A stretch of 64,000 nucleotides of DNA, taken from contig WFYG01000019.1 of the NCBI GenBank assembly GCA_015490195.1, positions 1 to 64,000 on the forward strand, in the 5' to 3' direction. The stretch is from Thermovibrio sp. (GTDB taxonomy: Bacteria > Aquificota > Aquificia > Desulfurobacteriales > Desulfurobacteriaceae). The position numbers and the translations under genes are program-made. Below are positions 19,328-29,293 of this stretch, piece after piece; position 1 is the stretch's first letter, and every line of letters begins with the position of its first letter. Below the pieces are notes generated by a model. It was not told where the DNA came from and ran no database searches. It was given only the letters and a program-made list of their open reading frames with translations.

Positions 19328-21868
19328 TTACTTGTTATCTTCTCCTTTATCTTCCTCCTTCTTCTCTTCAGCAGTCTTTATCTCTGCCTGCTTGGGAGGG
19401 AGCTCCTCCTTTTCAACGTTGAAAGTGAACTCCCCTTTATCTTTGTCGTAGTCAACAACTACAGTGTCTCCCTCTTTAACAGAACCTTCAAGTATCTTCA
19501 CAGAGAGAGGAGTCTCAATTTCTCTCTGAATGGTTCTTCTGAGCGGCCTTGCTCCAAACTCTGGAACGTATCCTCTCTTAGCAAGCTCGCTCTTGGCCTC
19601 TTCTGTAAGCTTAACCTTAATACCCCTCTCTTCAAGGCGTTTGTTGAGTTTGGAGATGAGAAGGTCAACAATCTTCTTAATTTCCTCTTCACTGAGAGGA
19701 TGGAAGATGATTATCTCATCTATCCTGTTGAGGAACTCAGGCCTGAAGCGTTTTTTAAGTTCGTTCATTATTTGCTCTTTAATCTTGTCGTAGTTCTTCT
19801 CAAACTCCTCTTTGGAAAGGTGCATCAGGTATTCAGAACCCACGTTGCTGGTCATGATTATTACGGTGTTGCTGAAGTCAACAGTTCTACCCTTAGCGTC
19901 TGTAAGCCTTCCGTCGTCAAGTATCTGGAGGAGAATGTTAAACACGTCTGGATGAGCCTTCTCTATTTCGTCAAGGAGAATAACGCTGTAAGGCTTCCTT
20001 CTAACAGCTTCTGTAAGTTGGCCGCCTTCCTCGTAACCTACGTATCCAGGAGGTGCACCGATAAGCTTGGAGACTGCGTGCTTCTCCATGTACTCAGACA
20101 TGTCAAGTCTGATAATGGCGTTTTCATCGCCAAAGAGGTACTCGGCAAGGGTCTTAGCAAGTTCTGTTTTACCTACACCTGTAGGACCAAGGAAGAGGAA
20201 GCTACCAAGAGGCCTGTTGGGTGGCTGAAGGCCCGCTCTTGCACGTCTGATAGCTTCGGAGATAGCCTTGATGGCTCTCTCCTGACCAATAACTCTCTTG
20301 TGGAGCTCCTCTTCCATCCTGAGGAGTTTCTGAATCTCCTCTTCCTGAAGTTTGGAAGCAGGAATTCCTGTCATCTCAGAGATAACTTCGGCAACATCTT
20401 CAGCGGTAACTACAGGCTTCTCCTCTCCCTGCTCTTTGGCCTTCTCCATTTTCTCTTCAAGCTCTTTTATGCGGGCTTCAATCTCTTTTATTTCTTTCTT
20501 GAGCTTAGCCGCTTTGTCAAACTCTTCGTTCTTAACAGCTTCATCAAGTTCTGCTCTTAAGGTGTGGAGTTTCTCTTTAAGTTCGGAGAGCTCTGGAGAA
20601 CTATAAGTAGCCTCTATCTTCTTGCGGGCACAGGCCTCGTCTAAAACGTCAATGGCCTTATCGGGAAGGTATCTTCCCTGTATGTACTTCTTGGAGAGCT
20701 TAACGGCAGCCTCAATGGCGTCGTCTGTAATCTTAACGCCGTGGTGCTCTTCAAGTTTTGGCCTTAAACCTTTGAGCATAAGGATTGCAGTTTCAATATC
20801 TGGCTCGTCAACCCATACGGGAGCGAAACGCCTTTCAAGGGCTGGGTCTTTCTCAATGTACTTCCTGAACTCGTCAACAGTTGTGGCACCAATAACCCTT
20901 ATCTCTCCACGGGCAAGGGCAGGCTTCATTATATTGGCAGCATCCATTGAACCTTCAGCTGCACCTGCTCCAACAACGGTGTGGAGCTCATCAATAAAGA
21001 GGATGATATTTCCTTCCTCTTTAACTACGTCAAGAACTTGTTTGAGTCTTTCCTCAAATTCACCACGGTACTTGGTTCCGGCAACAAGAGCTGCCATATC
21101 TAAGGCAACAATTCTCTTATCCTTCAGGTTGTCTGGAACTTCACCGTTTGCAATCTTCTGAGCAACACCTTCAACGATTGCAGTTTTACCTACGCCTGCA
21201 GGACCAACAAGAACGGGGTTGTTCTTGGTTCTACGGGAGAGTATCTGGATAACCCTCTTAATCTCGGTTTCACGGTCAATAACAGGGTCAAGTTTACCTT
21301 CCTCGGCAAGACCGGTAAGGTCAATACCGAACTTCCTGAGAACTTCAGGAAGCTGCTTTCCTCCTTTTGCAGCTTTTGCCCCAATATCACGGGAAACTTT
21401 AGCCCTACCTTCCCTGTACTTCTTAACGGCCTTAAGGGCTTCTTCTTTTTCAAGGCCGAGTTTAAGAAGTATCCTGTAGGCCATTCCCTCGGGAACTTCG
21501 TAGAATGCAAGGAATAGATGCTCAAGGTCTACACTGCGGGCTTTCATCTGACGGGCAATGTCTAAAGCAGCGTCAAAGACTTTCTTTAGAGTTGGAGTAA
21601 TGTATATCTCCTCGTATCCTGTGTAACTGCCGCTTGGAAGACCGAGCCTTCCTACTCTGTCTACTTGCTCTCTGATAAACTTTTTAACCCTTACTGGGTC
21701 ATATCCGGCAAGCGTAAAGATGTCAAGTATTGGTGAGCCAGGAAGCTCAACCATTGCAAGGAGCAGGTGTTCTGTATCAACATACCTCTCTCCCAGCTGT
21801 CTTGCAATCTCCTGTGAGAGCAGAATTGCATCCTTCGCTCTACCGCTTAAAACGTCCCAGATGTTCAT
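19328..21868 (-). CDS. clpC: ATP-dependent Clp protease ATP-binding subunit (ClpC/ClpB type)
   Basis: Clp_N repeats, two Walker A motifs ([35 protein letters not shown]), [32 protein letters not shown]. Confidence 0.93.
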   Translation of the reverse strand: MNIWDVLSGRAKDAILLSQEIARQLGERYVDTEHLLLAMVELPGSPILDIFTLAGYDPVRVKKFIREQVDRVGRLGLPSGSYTGYEEIYITPTLKKVFDAALDIARQMKARSVDLEHLFLAFYEVPEGMAYRILLKLGLEKEEALKAVKKYREGRAKVSRDIGAKAAKGGKQLPEVLRKFGIDLTGLAEEGKLDPVIDRETEIKRVIQILSRRTKNNPVLVGPAGVGKTAIVEGVAQKIANGEVPDNLKDKRIVALDMAALVAGTKYRGEFEERLKQVLDVVKEEGNIILFIDELHTVVGAGAAEGSMDAANIMKPALARGEIRVIGATTVDEFRKYIEKDPALERRFAPVWVDEPDIETAILMLKGLRPKLEEHHGVKITDDAIEAAVKLSKKYIQGRYLPDKAIDVLDEACARKKIEATYSSPELSELKEKLHTLRAELDEAVKNEEFDKAAKLKKEIKEIEARIKELEEKMEKAKEQGEEKPVVTAEDVAEVISEMTGIPASKLQEEEIQKLLRMEEELHKRVIGQERAIKAISEAIRRARAGLQPPNRPLGSFLFLGPTGVGKTELAKTLAEYLFGDENAIIRLDMSEYMEKHAVSKLIGAPPGYVGYEEGGQLTEAVRRKPYSVILLDEIEKAHPDVFNILLQILDDGRLTDAKGRTVDFSNTVIIMTSNVGSEYLMHLSKEEFEKNYDKIKEQIMNELKKRFRPEFLNRIDEIIIFHPLSEEEIKKIVDLLISKLNKRLEERGIKVKLTEEAKSELAKRGYVPEFGARPLRRTIQREIETPLSVKILEGSVKEGDTVVVDYDKDKGEFTFNVEKEELPPKQAEIKTAEEKKEEDKGEDNK

Positions 21869-21880
21869 CTCTTCCCTCCT

Positions 21881-22252
21881 CTATCTGTTTAGGATGTCTA
21901 TTAGCTTTTCTCTGTTCAGTTCTTCAAACTGGAGCTCTGAGAGGAGCTCCACAAGTAAACTCTTCGCCTCCTGATCCAGCCTTTCAGCCAGAGCCTCAAA
22001 GAGGCGTTCAATGTCGTCTTCCATCTTCAGAATGATGCTGGTTCCAGCTACGTTAACTCCCCTTTCTCTGGTCAGGGAGACTATACGCTTAATTCTAATT
22101 AAATCTCTTTCAGAGTAGAGGCGAGTCTTCCCTTCAGTTCTTGAAGGTTTTATAAGACCTTCATTCTCGTAGAACCGAAGCGTCTGAGGATGAACTCCAG
22201 CAATTTTGGCAACGATGCTTATCATGTATACTGGAGTATCTTTGTCAATCAC
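21881..22252 (-). CDS. hspR: MerR-family heat-shock regulator HspR-like
   Basis: YMISIVAKIAGVHPQTLRFYENEGLIKPSRTEGKTRLYSERDLIRIKRI; directly upstream of clpC. Confidence 0.85.
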   Translation of the reverse strand: MIDKDTPVYMISIVAKIAGVHPQTLRFYENEGLIKPSRTEGKTRLYSERDLIRIKRIVSLTRERGVNVAGTSIILKMEDDIERLFEALAERLDQEAKSLLVELLSELQFEELNREKLIDILNR

Positions 22253-22281
22253 CGCCCGTTCCTCCTAATTCCTTGAATAAG

Positions 22282-22310
22282 AATTTAGTTATTTTTAAAT
22301 GATCTGTCAA
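22282..22310 (-). promoter_or_regulatory. sigma70-like promoter for hspR-clpC
   Basis: Minus strand TTGACA - 17 nt - TAAATT upstream of hspR start; coordinates approximate. Confidence 0.45.
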
Positions 22311-22356
22311 CTATCTTAAAATGTTTTTTTAAATCAGAGGAACGGACGGTTAAAAC

Positions 22357-23301
22357 TCAGTACGGAAGCTTCTCCCAGTTAACATTCTCTTTTATCCAGT
22401 TAACGTAAATAGGAATCCCCTCTTCTATTTGAACCTGCGGGTGCCAGCCGAGTATCTCGTCTGTTTCGGTCAGGTCCGCTTCTGTGTAGTTCTGGTAGAA
22501 GTCGTAAGGATTGTCAAAGTATTCGGTTTCTACGTCAACGCCGAGGGTTTTCTTTATTATCTCTACAACCTCGTTGAAACTTCTGGCCCTTCCGGTTCCA
22601 ACGTTTACAACGCCGCTCCTTTCAGCAAAAAGTCCCCTTATGTTAGCCTCTACGCAGTCCATAACATAAACAAAGTCTCTCTTCTGCTCACCCCACTTAA
22701 AAAGCCTTGGCCGTTTTCCCTTAAGTATTTGAACTGTAAGCTGAAGTACCATGCTGGCCATTTTTCCTTTGTGGGTCTCTCTTGGACCGTAAACGTTAAA
22801 GTAGCGAAGACCAACAACGGGAATTTTCGGATTCTCAGCCATGAAGCGGTAGGCATACCTGTCCATTGCAAGTTTTGAGTAGCCGTAAACGTTCTCGGGC
22901 TTTAACCCCGAGTTAACCTTCATAGGAGGAGGAGTATTGCCGTAAACGGCGGCTGAAGAGGCGTAAACCATTCTACCCTTTGACTCTTTCACAATTTCAA
23001 GGAGGTCTTTAAAAGCTTCACAGTTTACTTCCATCATACGGCGCTGGTTCATGTCTGTTGTGTCAACGTTTGCAGCCTGGTGGAGAATTGCATCAAAGTT
23101 GTACTTACGGAGCTTCTCTAAGGTTTCAGGCTCTGTTATTGAACCGGTTATTACTTCTCCTTCAAAGTCTATTAAGTTTTTAAAAGTTCCCTTTGAGAAG
23201 TCGTCTAAAACGAAGACCTCCCAGTCTGGGTACCTTTTCTGAAGTTCAAGGACAAGGTTTGATCCTATAAAGCCGGCTCCTCCTGTAACAAGAACTCTCA
23301 T
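22357..23301 (-). CDS. NAD-dependent sugar epimerase, ADP-L-glycero-D-manno-heptose-6-epimerase-like
   Basis: MRVLVTGGAGFIGSNLVLEL, YASSAAVYGN, YGYSKLAMD, GLRYFNVYGPRE. Confidence 0.8.
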   Translation of the reverse strand: MRVLVTGGAGFIGSNLVLELQKRYPDWEVFVLDDFSKGTFKNLIDFEGEVITGSITEPETLEKLRKYNFDAILHQAANVDTTDMNQRRMMEVNCEAFKDLLEIVKESKGRMVYASSAAVYGNTPPPMKVNSGLKPENVYGYSKLAMDRYAYRFMAENPKIPVVGLRYFNVYGPRETHKGKMASMVLQLTVQILKGKRPRLFKWGEQKRDFVYVMDCVEANIRGLFAERSGVVNVGTGRARSFNEVVEIIKKTLGVDVETEYFDNPYDFYQNYTEADLTETDEILGWHPQVQIEEGIPIYVNWIKENVNWEKLPY

Positions 23302-23606
23302 TATTCAAGCTCCCCTTTTATGTGTGTTTCGTAACCTCTGCTTTTAAAGAACTCTTTTAAGGCGTTTCCGTACTTTTTGGCAAGGTTCCAGCTGTGGAAA
23401 ACAGCATAGGTTGAAGCCTCTTCAAGCTCGTTTCCGTTGAACCTTACAACAGAAACACCCCACTCAAATTTTGAAAAGCTATCGTCTAAGTAGACTCTTT
23501 GAACAAATATGTCACATACTCTGGGATTTTCTCCTAGATAGGGAGAAAGCTCCTCAGGTGACTTTCCAAGAGCATCGGCCATAAGCTCTCTGAAAAACTC
23601 ATCCAT
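23301..23606 (-). CDS. hypothetical protein
   Basis: ORF in apparent operon. Confidence 0.6.
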   Translation of the reverse strand: MDEFFRELMADALGKSPEELSPYLGENPRVCDIFVQRVYLDDSFSKFEWGVSVVRFNGNELEEASTYAVFHSWNLAKKYGNALKEFFKSRGYETHIKGELE

Positions 23607-23614
23607 GCCTCCTC

Positions 23615-24619
23615 CTACTTTTCAACTATCGTTTCCTTCACTTTCATTCCAAAGTGTCTTCCCGGTTCCTCTGTGTATACCAGAACCTCATCTCCCTCTT
23701 TCAGGTCAACAACAGAGATAGGCTCTCCTTTGGGAGAAGTAAGTCTTATGGTCTCTGCGTTTTGAAGTATTGCAGAAACTTTTTTGCCACCTTTTGTTTT
23801 GGCTTCTATGAGAAGCATCGGCCGTCTTTCAACTTTTGCCCTTCCCACGTAAGCTACTCTTCCTTCACCTTTGTAGTTGTAAATCATTACCTCGTCGCCG
23901 CTCTCTATCTCTGCAAGGTATTTAGTTTTACCTCCGGGGAGGCGGACGTACATGTGAACGGCTCCGGCGTTTACCCTAAAAGGTCTTGCAGCAACGTAAG
24001 GGTTTGATTCGGTCTCTGCATGGACTAAGAACATTCCCGCAGAGGAGTTTCCAACGAGAGCTCCCTCACCGCGGGTCATGTTGGAACAGGTATCTATACA
24101 GACTCTATCACACATTCCTATGGGTTTCACCCTTGTGATTTTGGCAACCTCAAGCTGAACTTTCTCTCCTGCAAGGTTTATGGCTTCTCCTGCAGCTTTT
24201 ATTTCGTTAACGTCTTCTGTGTCAAGAACTACACCTTTAACGCCCTTTTCAAGGATTGTTATTGCCGTTTCAGCCTCTTCGGCGTTTCTGACCCATGCGT
24301 AGACGTCGTCTCCCTGAGCCAAGAGGTTTTCTAACGGAATGATTGTCCAGTCGGTTGTTTTCACAATGACCTTTTTACCTTTTTTGAGGAGCTCCGCCGC
24401 CTTCTCCTCGTCTTCTTTGCTCTTTATCTCAACAATTACGTAGTCTTCACCCAGTTTATAGTCTCCGTCTGGGGCAATCGTTTTTACCTTTGCAAGCCTT
24501 TTAACTTTTTCGCTCTCAGGCTTTTCTAAGAGGAGCGCAGAGACTCCAGACTCAAGGGCAGCAGTAACAACTTTTTTGTTCTTTGGGTCTTTAACGTAAA
24601 CGATCAGTTCCTTTTTCAT
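23615..24619 (-). CDS. 3-dehydroquinate synthase II (archaeal-type AroB')
   Basis: VTAALESGVSALLLEKP, GEGALVGNSSAGMFLVHAETESNPYVAARPFRVNAGAVHMYVRLPGGKTKYLAEIESGDEV. Confidence 0.88.
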   Translation of the reverse strand: MKKELIVYVKDPKNKKVVTAALESGVSALLLEKPESEKVKRLAKVKTIAPDGDYKLGEDYVIVEIKSKEDEEKAAELLKKGKKVIVKTTDWTIIPLENLLAQGDDVYAWVRNAEEAETAITILEKGVKGVVLDTEDVNEIKAAGEAINLAGEKVQLEVAKITRVKPIGMCDRVCIDTCSNMTRGEGALVGNSSAGMFLVHAETESNPYVAARPFRVNAGAVHMYVRLPGGKTKYLAEIESGDEVMIYNYKGEGRVAYVGRAKVERRPMLLIEAKTKGGKKVSAILQNAETIRLTSPKGEPISVVDLKEGDEVLVYTEEPGRHFGMKVKETIVEK

Positions 24620-24628
24620 TCCTTCCTC

Positions 24629-25318
24629 CTAATATTTTCTCGGGCCGAAGAGAGCCGTTCCTATCCTCACAATTGTAGCTCCTTCCTCAACTGCAACGGG
24701 AAAGTCGTGGGACATTCCCATGGAAAGCTCCGGAAACTTCTTGTTAAAAACTCTTTCCATTCTGTCTCTAATACAGCGGAGCTCCCTAAAAAACGGCCGA
24801 ACCTCCTCAGGGTTTTCAAGGAAAGGAGGAACGGTCATGAAACCCAAAACGTTTAGCTGTGGGAACCGAAGGGTGTAGGAAAGGAGCTCCTCAACCTTTT
24901 CAGGAGGACAACCGTATTTTGATTCTTCAGGAGAAAGCTTTACCTCAATTAGAAGGTCTATCTCTTTAACGCCCTTTCTCTCCATCCTCTTTAAGAGCTC
25001 ATCTACAAGTTCTTTCCTGTCTAAGGTCTCTATACAGTTAAAGAGCTCAACGGCATATTTCACCTTGTTTGCCTGTAGGTGGCCTATCATGTGCCACTCT
25101 GCATCTTTAAGATCTCTTAGCTGAGGTATCTTCTCTCGTGCTTCCTGAACCCTGTTCTCCCCAAAAAGCCTGATACCGACGCTGTAGGCTTCCTTTATCT
25201 CGTCGGGGGTTCTGGTCTTTGTGGCAGCAAGGAGCCTCACCTCCTCAGGTCTCCTTCCAGCCCCCTGGCACGCCTTCTCTATCTCCTCCATTATCTTTTC
25301 GTAGTTCTCTCTAATCAT
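24629..25318 (-). CDS. yggS: YggS-family PLP homeostasis protein
   Basis: LLAATKTRTPDEIKEAYSVGIRLFGENRVQEA, WHMIGHLQANKVK, SMGMSHDFPVAVEEGATIVRIGTALFG. Confidence 0.93.
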   Translation of the reverse strand: MIRENYEKIMEEIEKACQGAGRRPEEVRLLAATKTRTPDEIKEAYSVGIRLFGENRVQEAREKIPQLRDLKDAEWHMIGHLQANKVKYAVELFNCIETLDRKELVDELLKRMERKGVKEIDLLIEVKLSPEESKYGCPPEKVEELLSYTLRFPQLNVLGFMTVPPFLENPEEVRPFFRELRCIRDRMERVFNKKFPELSMGMSHDFPVAVEEGATIVRIGTALFGPRKY

Positions 25319-26390
25319 CTTCTAACCTCTCATAGACTTCATCTGCAAAGAACCAGAGGTCGTCGTTCAGGTTTGACTCTGAGTTCTTAAGGAAAGATTT
25401 CCAGTCTTTCAGATAACCGAGCTTGTAAAGGTGGTAGCTTGAATCAACGAAACCGCAATCCTCGTAAGAGTCTTTTCCGTTAAACCTGTAAACTCTTATG
25501 TCAACAAACTTATCAACTCCCGACTTAAAAAGGTCTTCTGAGAGCCTCCTCCAGAACTCGTAGTTTGACTCTTTAAGGAAGAGCCTCGTCTTTCTTCCCT
25601 TTATAGGTTCTCCGTTTTTCAGGTAGAATTTGTATTTTAAGGTAACAACTACGCCAACGCCTCCGTCGCCGGTTCTGACAAGTTCTACGTCTTCATCCCT
25701 AACGGGCATCGTTTTAACGTAGTAACCGAGCCTATCGGCAAGCGAGGAAGAGAACTTTGCACTGTTGAAAATGTCAACCAGCCGGTTTATCTCCTTCAAA
25801 ACGGCGTCAACGTCAACGGAAGTTTCCTCTCTTATCGGCTCAAGAGAAGTGTAAAAGTGGTTCCTGTAGACATAACCTCCGCTTCCCTTTAAAAGGGCTG
25901 TTCCGGGATCTAAAGTGACGGAGTTTACTCCGTCTGAAAGTTTAGCCTTTCTGTTGACAACAATGACTGAGAAGGTGGAAGACTCAACGTTTAACTCTTT
26001 TTCAGGAATAAGAAAGGCACGGTTTTTAAAGAGACAAACGGCTTTTCCATCTTTCACCTTAGCAACGTAAAGAACGTCGTTCTCGTTCAGTTTCAATCCG
26101 TCAATCTCTTTAGGAGAGGTGATAACGGAAAACTTTAAGGGGAGCTCCCCCATAACTTTCTCAAATGGAAAGTCAAAACTGGTGTAGTCAAGGTTTACCC
26201 AACCGTTTTCGGTCTTTCCCCAGAAGGTAAAGAGAGATGTGAGGGGAGCTCTCTCTCCCGGGTTAAGGGTCTTCTCAATCTGACCCATGGGAACTTGCCT
26301 TACGGAAACTGCACTTGAAACAACCTGAAACTCCTGCGCCTGAGAAATCATAGGGAAGAGAAGGAAAAGCGATGTCAGAAAATTCCTCAT
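25311..26390 (-). CDS. hypothetical exported protein
   Basis: ORF with N-terminal signal peptide (MRNFLTSLFLLFPMISQAQ). Confidence 0.65.
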   Translation of the reverse strand: MRNFLTSLFLLFPMISQAQEFQVVSSAVSVRQVPMGQIEKTLNPGERAPLTSLFTFWGKTENGWVNLDYTSFDFPFEKVMGELPLKFSVITSPKEIDGLKLNENDVLYVAKVKDGKAVCLFKNRAFLIPEKELNVESSTFSVIVVNRKAKLSDGVNSVTLDPGTALLKGSGGYVYRNHFYTSLEPIREETSVDVDAVLKEINRLVDIFNSAKFSSSLADRLGYYVKTMPVRDEDVELVRTGDGGVGVVVTLKYKFYLKNGEPIKGRKTRLFLKESNYEFWRRLSEDLFKSGVDKFVDIRVYRFNGKDSYEDCGFVDSSYHLYKLGYLKDWKSFLKNSESNLNDDLWFFADEVYERLEDD

Positions 26391-26797
26391 TCTTTCCTCT
26401 CCTTAAACACAAACATTAAGGCTTCGGCCTCTGCAACCTTTTCGCCTGAAGCTTTCCTCATCACAGCCCTGGTTACCTTGAACCTCTTCCTTTCCTCTTC
26501 AATCCAGGCCTCAACCTTAACCTCCTCCCCAACATAAAGAGGAGAGTGGAATCTAACGGTTATCTTCCCGGTAAGGAACCGTTCCTCAAAGCTCTGAAGG
26601 TAGGCCATGGACTCATCTAGAATCAAGGAGATTATGCCACCGTGAATTACCCCGTCGTAGCCCTGGTAGTACTTGGAAAGTGTGAAACGGCCATAAACTC
26701 TACCGTTTTCCCTGCGGAACTTAAGGTGCATACCTTTCGGGTTCTCTTCACCACACACGAAACAGTAGTTATCTCTTCTAAGCTCTTTACCTTTCAT
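26387..26797 (-). CDS. PaaI-family hotdog thioesterase
   Basis: NYCFVCGEENPKGMHLKFR, YQGYDGVIHGGIISLILDESMA; start moved to internal M. Confidence 0.85.
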   Translation of the reverse strand: MKGKELRRDNYCFVCGEENPKGMHLKFRRENGRVYGRFTLSKYYQGYDGVIHGGIISLILDESMAYLQSFEERFLTGKITVRFHSPLYVGEEVKVEAWIEEERKRFKVTRAVMRKASGEKVAEAEALMFVFKERKE

Positions 26798-26840
26798 AAC
26801 AGTTGAATTATAGGTTATAAATAGAGGTTGGGAGGTGGAG

Positions 26841-28565
26841 ATGAAGAATAAAGAGCTGGCAGATACATTTGACAAGTGGGCAGACATACTGGAGTTTTTA
26901 GGAGATAACCCCTACCACGTAAGAGCGTACAGAAACGCAGCAAGGCTGATTAGAGACCTGTCTGAAGACATAGAGGTTCTGGCGAAAGAGGGGAAACTCT
27001 CCCAGCTTCCAGGAATAGGCCAGAGACTTCAGGCAAAGATCCTGGAGTTTCTGAGAACCGGAAAAATAGAGGAGTTTGAGAGGTTAAAACAGCAGGTTCC
27101 CGACACAATTTTCACACTTTTAGACATTCCGGGAGTAGGCCCCAAAACGGTTAAACTCCTGTATGACGAGCTTGGAATAAGAAGCATTGAAGACCTAAAG
27201 AGAGCAATTGAGAGAGGAGACCTCCTTAAACTTCCGGGGTTTGGCCCAAAAAAGGTTGAGAAGATAAAGAAAGGAATAGAACTCCTTGAGAAGAGCGGCG
27301 GCAGAATACTCTTAGGAGTTGCGGTATTTATAGCAGATAGAATCGTTAACCAGCTCAAAGAGCACTCGGCAGTAGACAGAATATCGGTGTGCGGTTCAAC
27401 CAGGAGGATGAAAGAGACCGTTGGAGACATAGATATACTGGCAACGGGAAACAACCTTGAAATCATAGAAGCCTTTGTAAACCTTCCAAACGTTAAAGAG
27501 ATTCTCTGGAAGGGAACAAAGAAGGCAACGGTGATAGTTGAAGAGGGAGAACAGGTTGACCTAAGGGTAACAGAACCTGACTCCTACGGAGCTGCCCTTC
27601 AGTACTTTACAGGCTCAAAAGCCCACAACATACACCTGAGAACCATATGCCTGAAGCTGGGGTACAAACTCAACGAGTACGGACTGTTTAAAGGCGATAA
27701 AAAGATAGCCGGAAGAACAGAGGAGGAGATCTACAGCGCCCTTGGAATGGATACTCCTCCTCCTGAAATAAGGGAAGATACCGGAGAGATTGAGGCCGCT
27801 TTAGAACATAGATTGCCCAAACTGGTAGGTTACGACGAGATAAAGGGAGACCTTCACGTACACTCAAACTGGTCAGACGGTGCCTCAACTATTGAAGATA
27901 TAGCCAAAAAAGCTATAGAGATGGGATACAGGTACATTGCAATAACAGATCACTCTAAGAGCTTAAAAGTTGCAAACGGCCTTTCAGAGGAGGAGTTAGA
28001 AAGGAGAAACTACGAGATAGACAAACTCAACGAAAAGTTTAAAGGGAAGATAAAGATACTCAAGGGAGCAGAGGTAGATATTCTCCCGGACGGAAACCTT
28101 GACTACTCCGATGAAATCCTGAAGGAACTTGACTTTGTGGTTGCAGCAATCCACTCAAGATTCAACCAGGACAACACAGAGAGGCTCTTAAAGGCAATAA
28201 ACAATCCCTACGTAAACGCAATAGCCCACCCAACCGGCAGGGTAATCGGCCAGAGGGAAGGTTACCCGTTAGACCTTGAAAAGGTGATGAAAGCTGCAGC
28301 TGAGACGGGAACTACACTTGAAGTTAACGCCTACTACAACCGGCTTGACCTGAGAGACGCCCACTGCAGATTGGCGGTAAAGTTCGGAGTAAAGCTTGTT
28401 ATAAGTACCGATTCCCACCACGTAGACCACATGTGGATGATGAAACTGGGAGTGGGAACTGCAAGAAGAGGCTGGGTTGAGAGTAAAGACGTTGTTAACA
28501 CGGGGGGATTGAGGGAGCTCCGCCGGTTTGTAAAGGAGAAAAGGAAAAAGTTCGGCGTTAAGTAG
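26841..28565 (+). CDS. polX: family X DNA polymerase with PHP domain
   Basis: HhH motifs LPGIGQRLQAKI, VPGVGPKTVKLL; GSTRRMKETVGDIDIL; PHP GDLHVHSNWSDGA, ITDHSKSL. Confidence 0.93.
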   Translation: MKNKELADTFDKWADILEFLGDNPYHVRAYRNAARLIRDLSEDIEVLAKEGKLSQLPGIGQRLQAKILEFLRTGKIEEFERLKQQVPDTIFTLLDIPGVGPKTVKLLYDELGIRSIEDLKRAIERGDLLKLPGFGPKKVEKIKKGIELLEKSGGRILLGVAVFIADRIVNQLKEHSAVDRISVCGSTRRMKETVGDIDILATGNNLEIIEAFVNLPNVKEILWKGTKKATVIVEEGEQVDLRVTEPDSYGAALQYFTGSKAHNIHLRTICLKLGYKLNEYGLFKGDKKIAGRTEEEIYSALGMDTPPPEIREDTGEIEAALEHRLPKLVGYDEIKGDLHVHSNWSDGASTIEDIAKKAIEMGYRYIAITDHSKSLKVANGLSEEELERRNYEIDKLNEKFKGKIKILKGAEVDILPDGNLDYSDEILKELDFVVAAIHSRFNQDNTERLLKAINNPYVNAIAHPTGRVIGQREGYPLDLEKVMKAAAETGTTLEVNAYYNRLDLRDAHCRLAVKFGVKLVISTDSHHVDHMWMMKLGVGTARRGWVESKDVVNTGGLRELRRFVKEKRKKFGVK

Positions 28566-28641
28566 TTGACTCTACGGTTAAAGGGAACTAATATTAAAAT
28601 AGAATTTGAAGTTAATTAAAACCAAATTTTAGGAGGGAGAG

Positions 28642-29163
28642 ATGTTTGGAGGATTCTTCGGAAGAGGTAGAAGGGGATTTGATCCCTTTGAGGATATGTT
28701 CAGACAGTTCCAAGAAATAGAGAGAATGATGGCCGAAATGATGAGAGGGTTCGGCGGTTTTAGGGAGTTCCCCGGCTTTGAGGCAGGATTTGAGCCGAGA
28801 ATAGAAATGTACGAAACCCCCGACGAGATAGTTGTAAGGGCTGAAATGCCAGGCCTTGATAAAGATAGCATAGACGTTAAGGTTCGCGGAAACTACCTGA
28901 TAATAAGGGGCATTAAGAAACAGGAGCAGAAGGAAGAGAAAGACAACGTCTTCTTTAATGAAACTTTCTACGGAGAATTCCAGAGGGTAATTCCTCTTCC
29001 GGTAGAAGTTAAAGAGGAGGGAATAGAGGCTTACTACGACAAGGGAATTTTGGAAATAAGGCTGCCTAAGGCCGAAACGGCAAGAAAAGAGGTTAAGATT
29101 ATAGTCAAAGAGCCGGAAGAGAAAGATAAAGGTAAGGAAGATAAAGGTAAACAGGATAAGTAA
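28642..29163 (+). CDS. hsp20: Hsp20/alpha-crystallin small heat-shock protein
   Basis: EMYETPDEIVVRAEMPGLDKDSIDVKVRGNYLIIRG; GILEIRLPKAE. Confidence 0.93.
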   Translation: MFGGFFGRGRRGFDPFEDMFRQFQEIERMMAEMMRGFGGFREFPGFEAGFEPRIEMYETPDEIVVRAEMPGLDKDSIDVKVRGNYLIIRGIKKQEQKEEKDNVFFNETFYGEFQRVIPLPVEVKEEGIEAYYDKGILEIRLPKAETARKEVKIIVKEPEEKDKGKEDKGKQDK

Positions 29164-29200
29164 CTCTACACCCGGTAATAGAGTTTAAAACCTGCAAATG

Positions 29201-29229
29201 AAGGCCGCCTTCGGGCGGCCTTTCTATTT
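29201..29229 (+). terminator. intrinsic terminator after hsp20
   Basis: AAGGCCGCC-TTCG-GGCGGCCTTTCTATTTT. Confidence 0.88.
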
Positions 29230-29293
29230 TGACGGAGAGAGATTTGGGGACATATTTAAGTGAGAACGATTTTTAATTAGGAAGTGGAGGTCT

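Noticed and set aside
19700-20560. 286-aa plus-strand ORF
   Set aside because: Antisense shadow ORF inside clpC; low-complexity Leu/Phe/Ser composition and no recognisable domain.
22253-22356. HAIR operator (CTTGAGT-N7-ACTCAAG) for HspR
   Set aside because: Only a weak half-site (ATTCAAG) seen upstream of hspR; not enough to call an operator.
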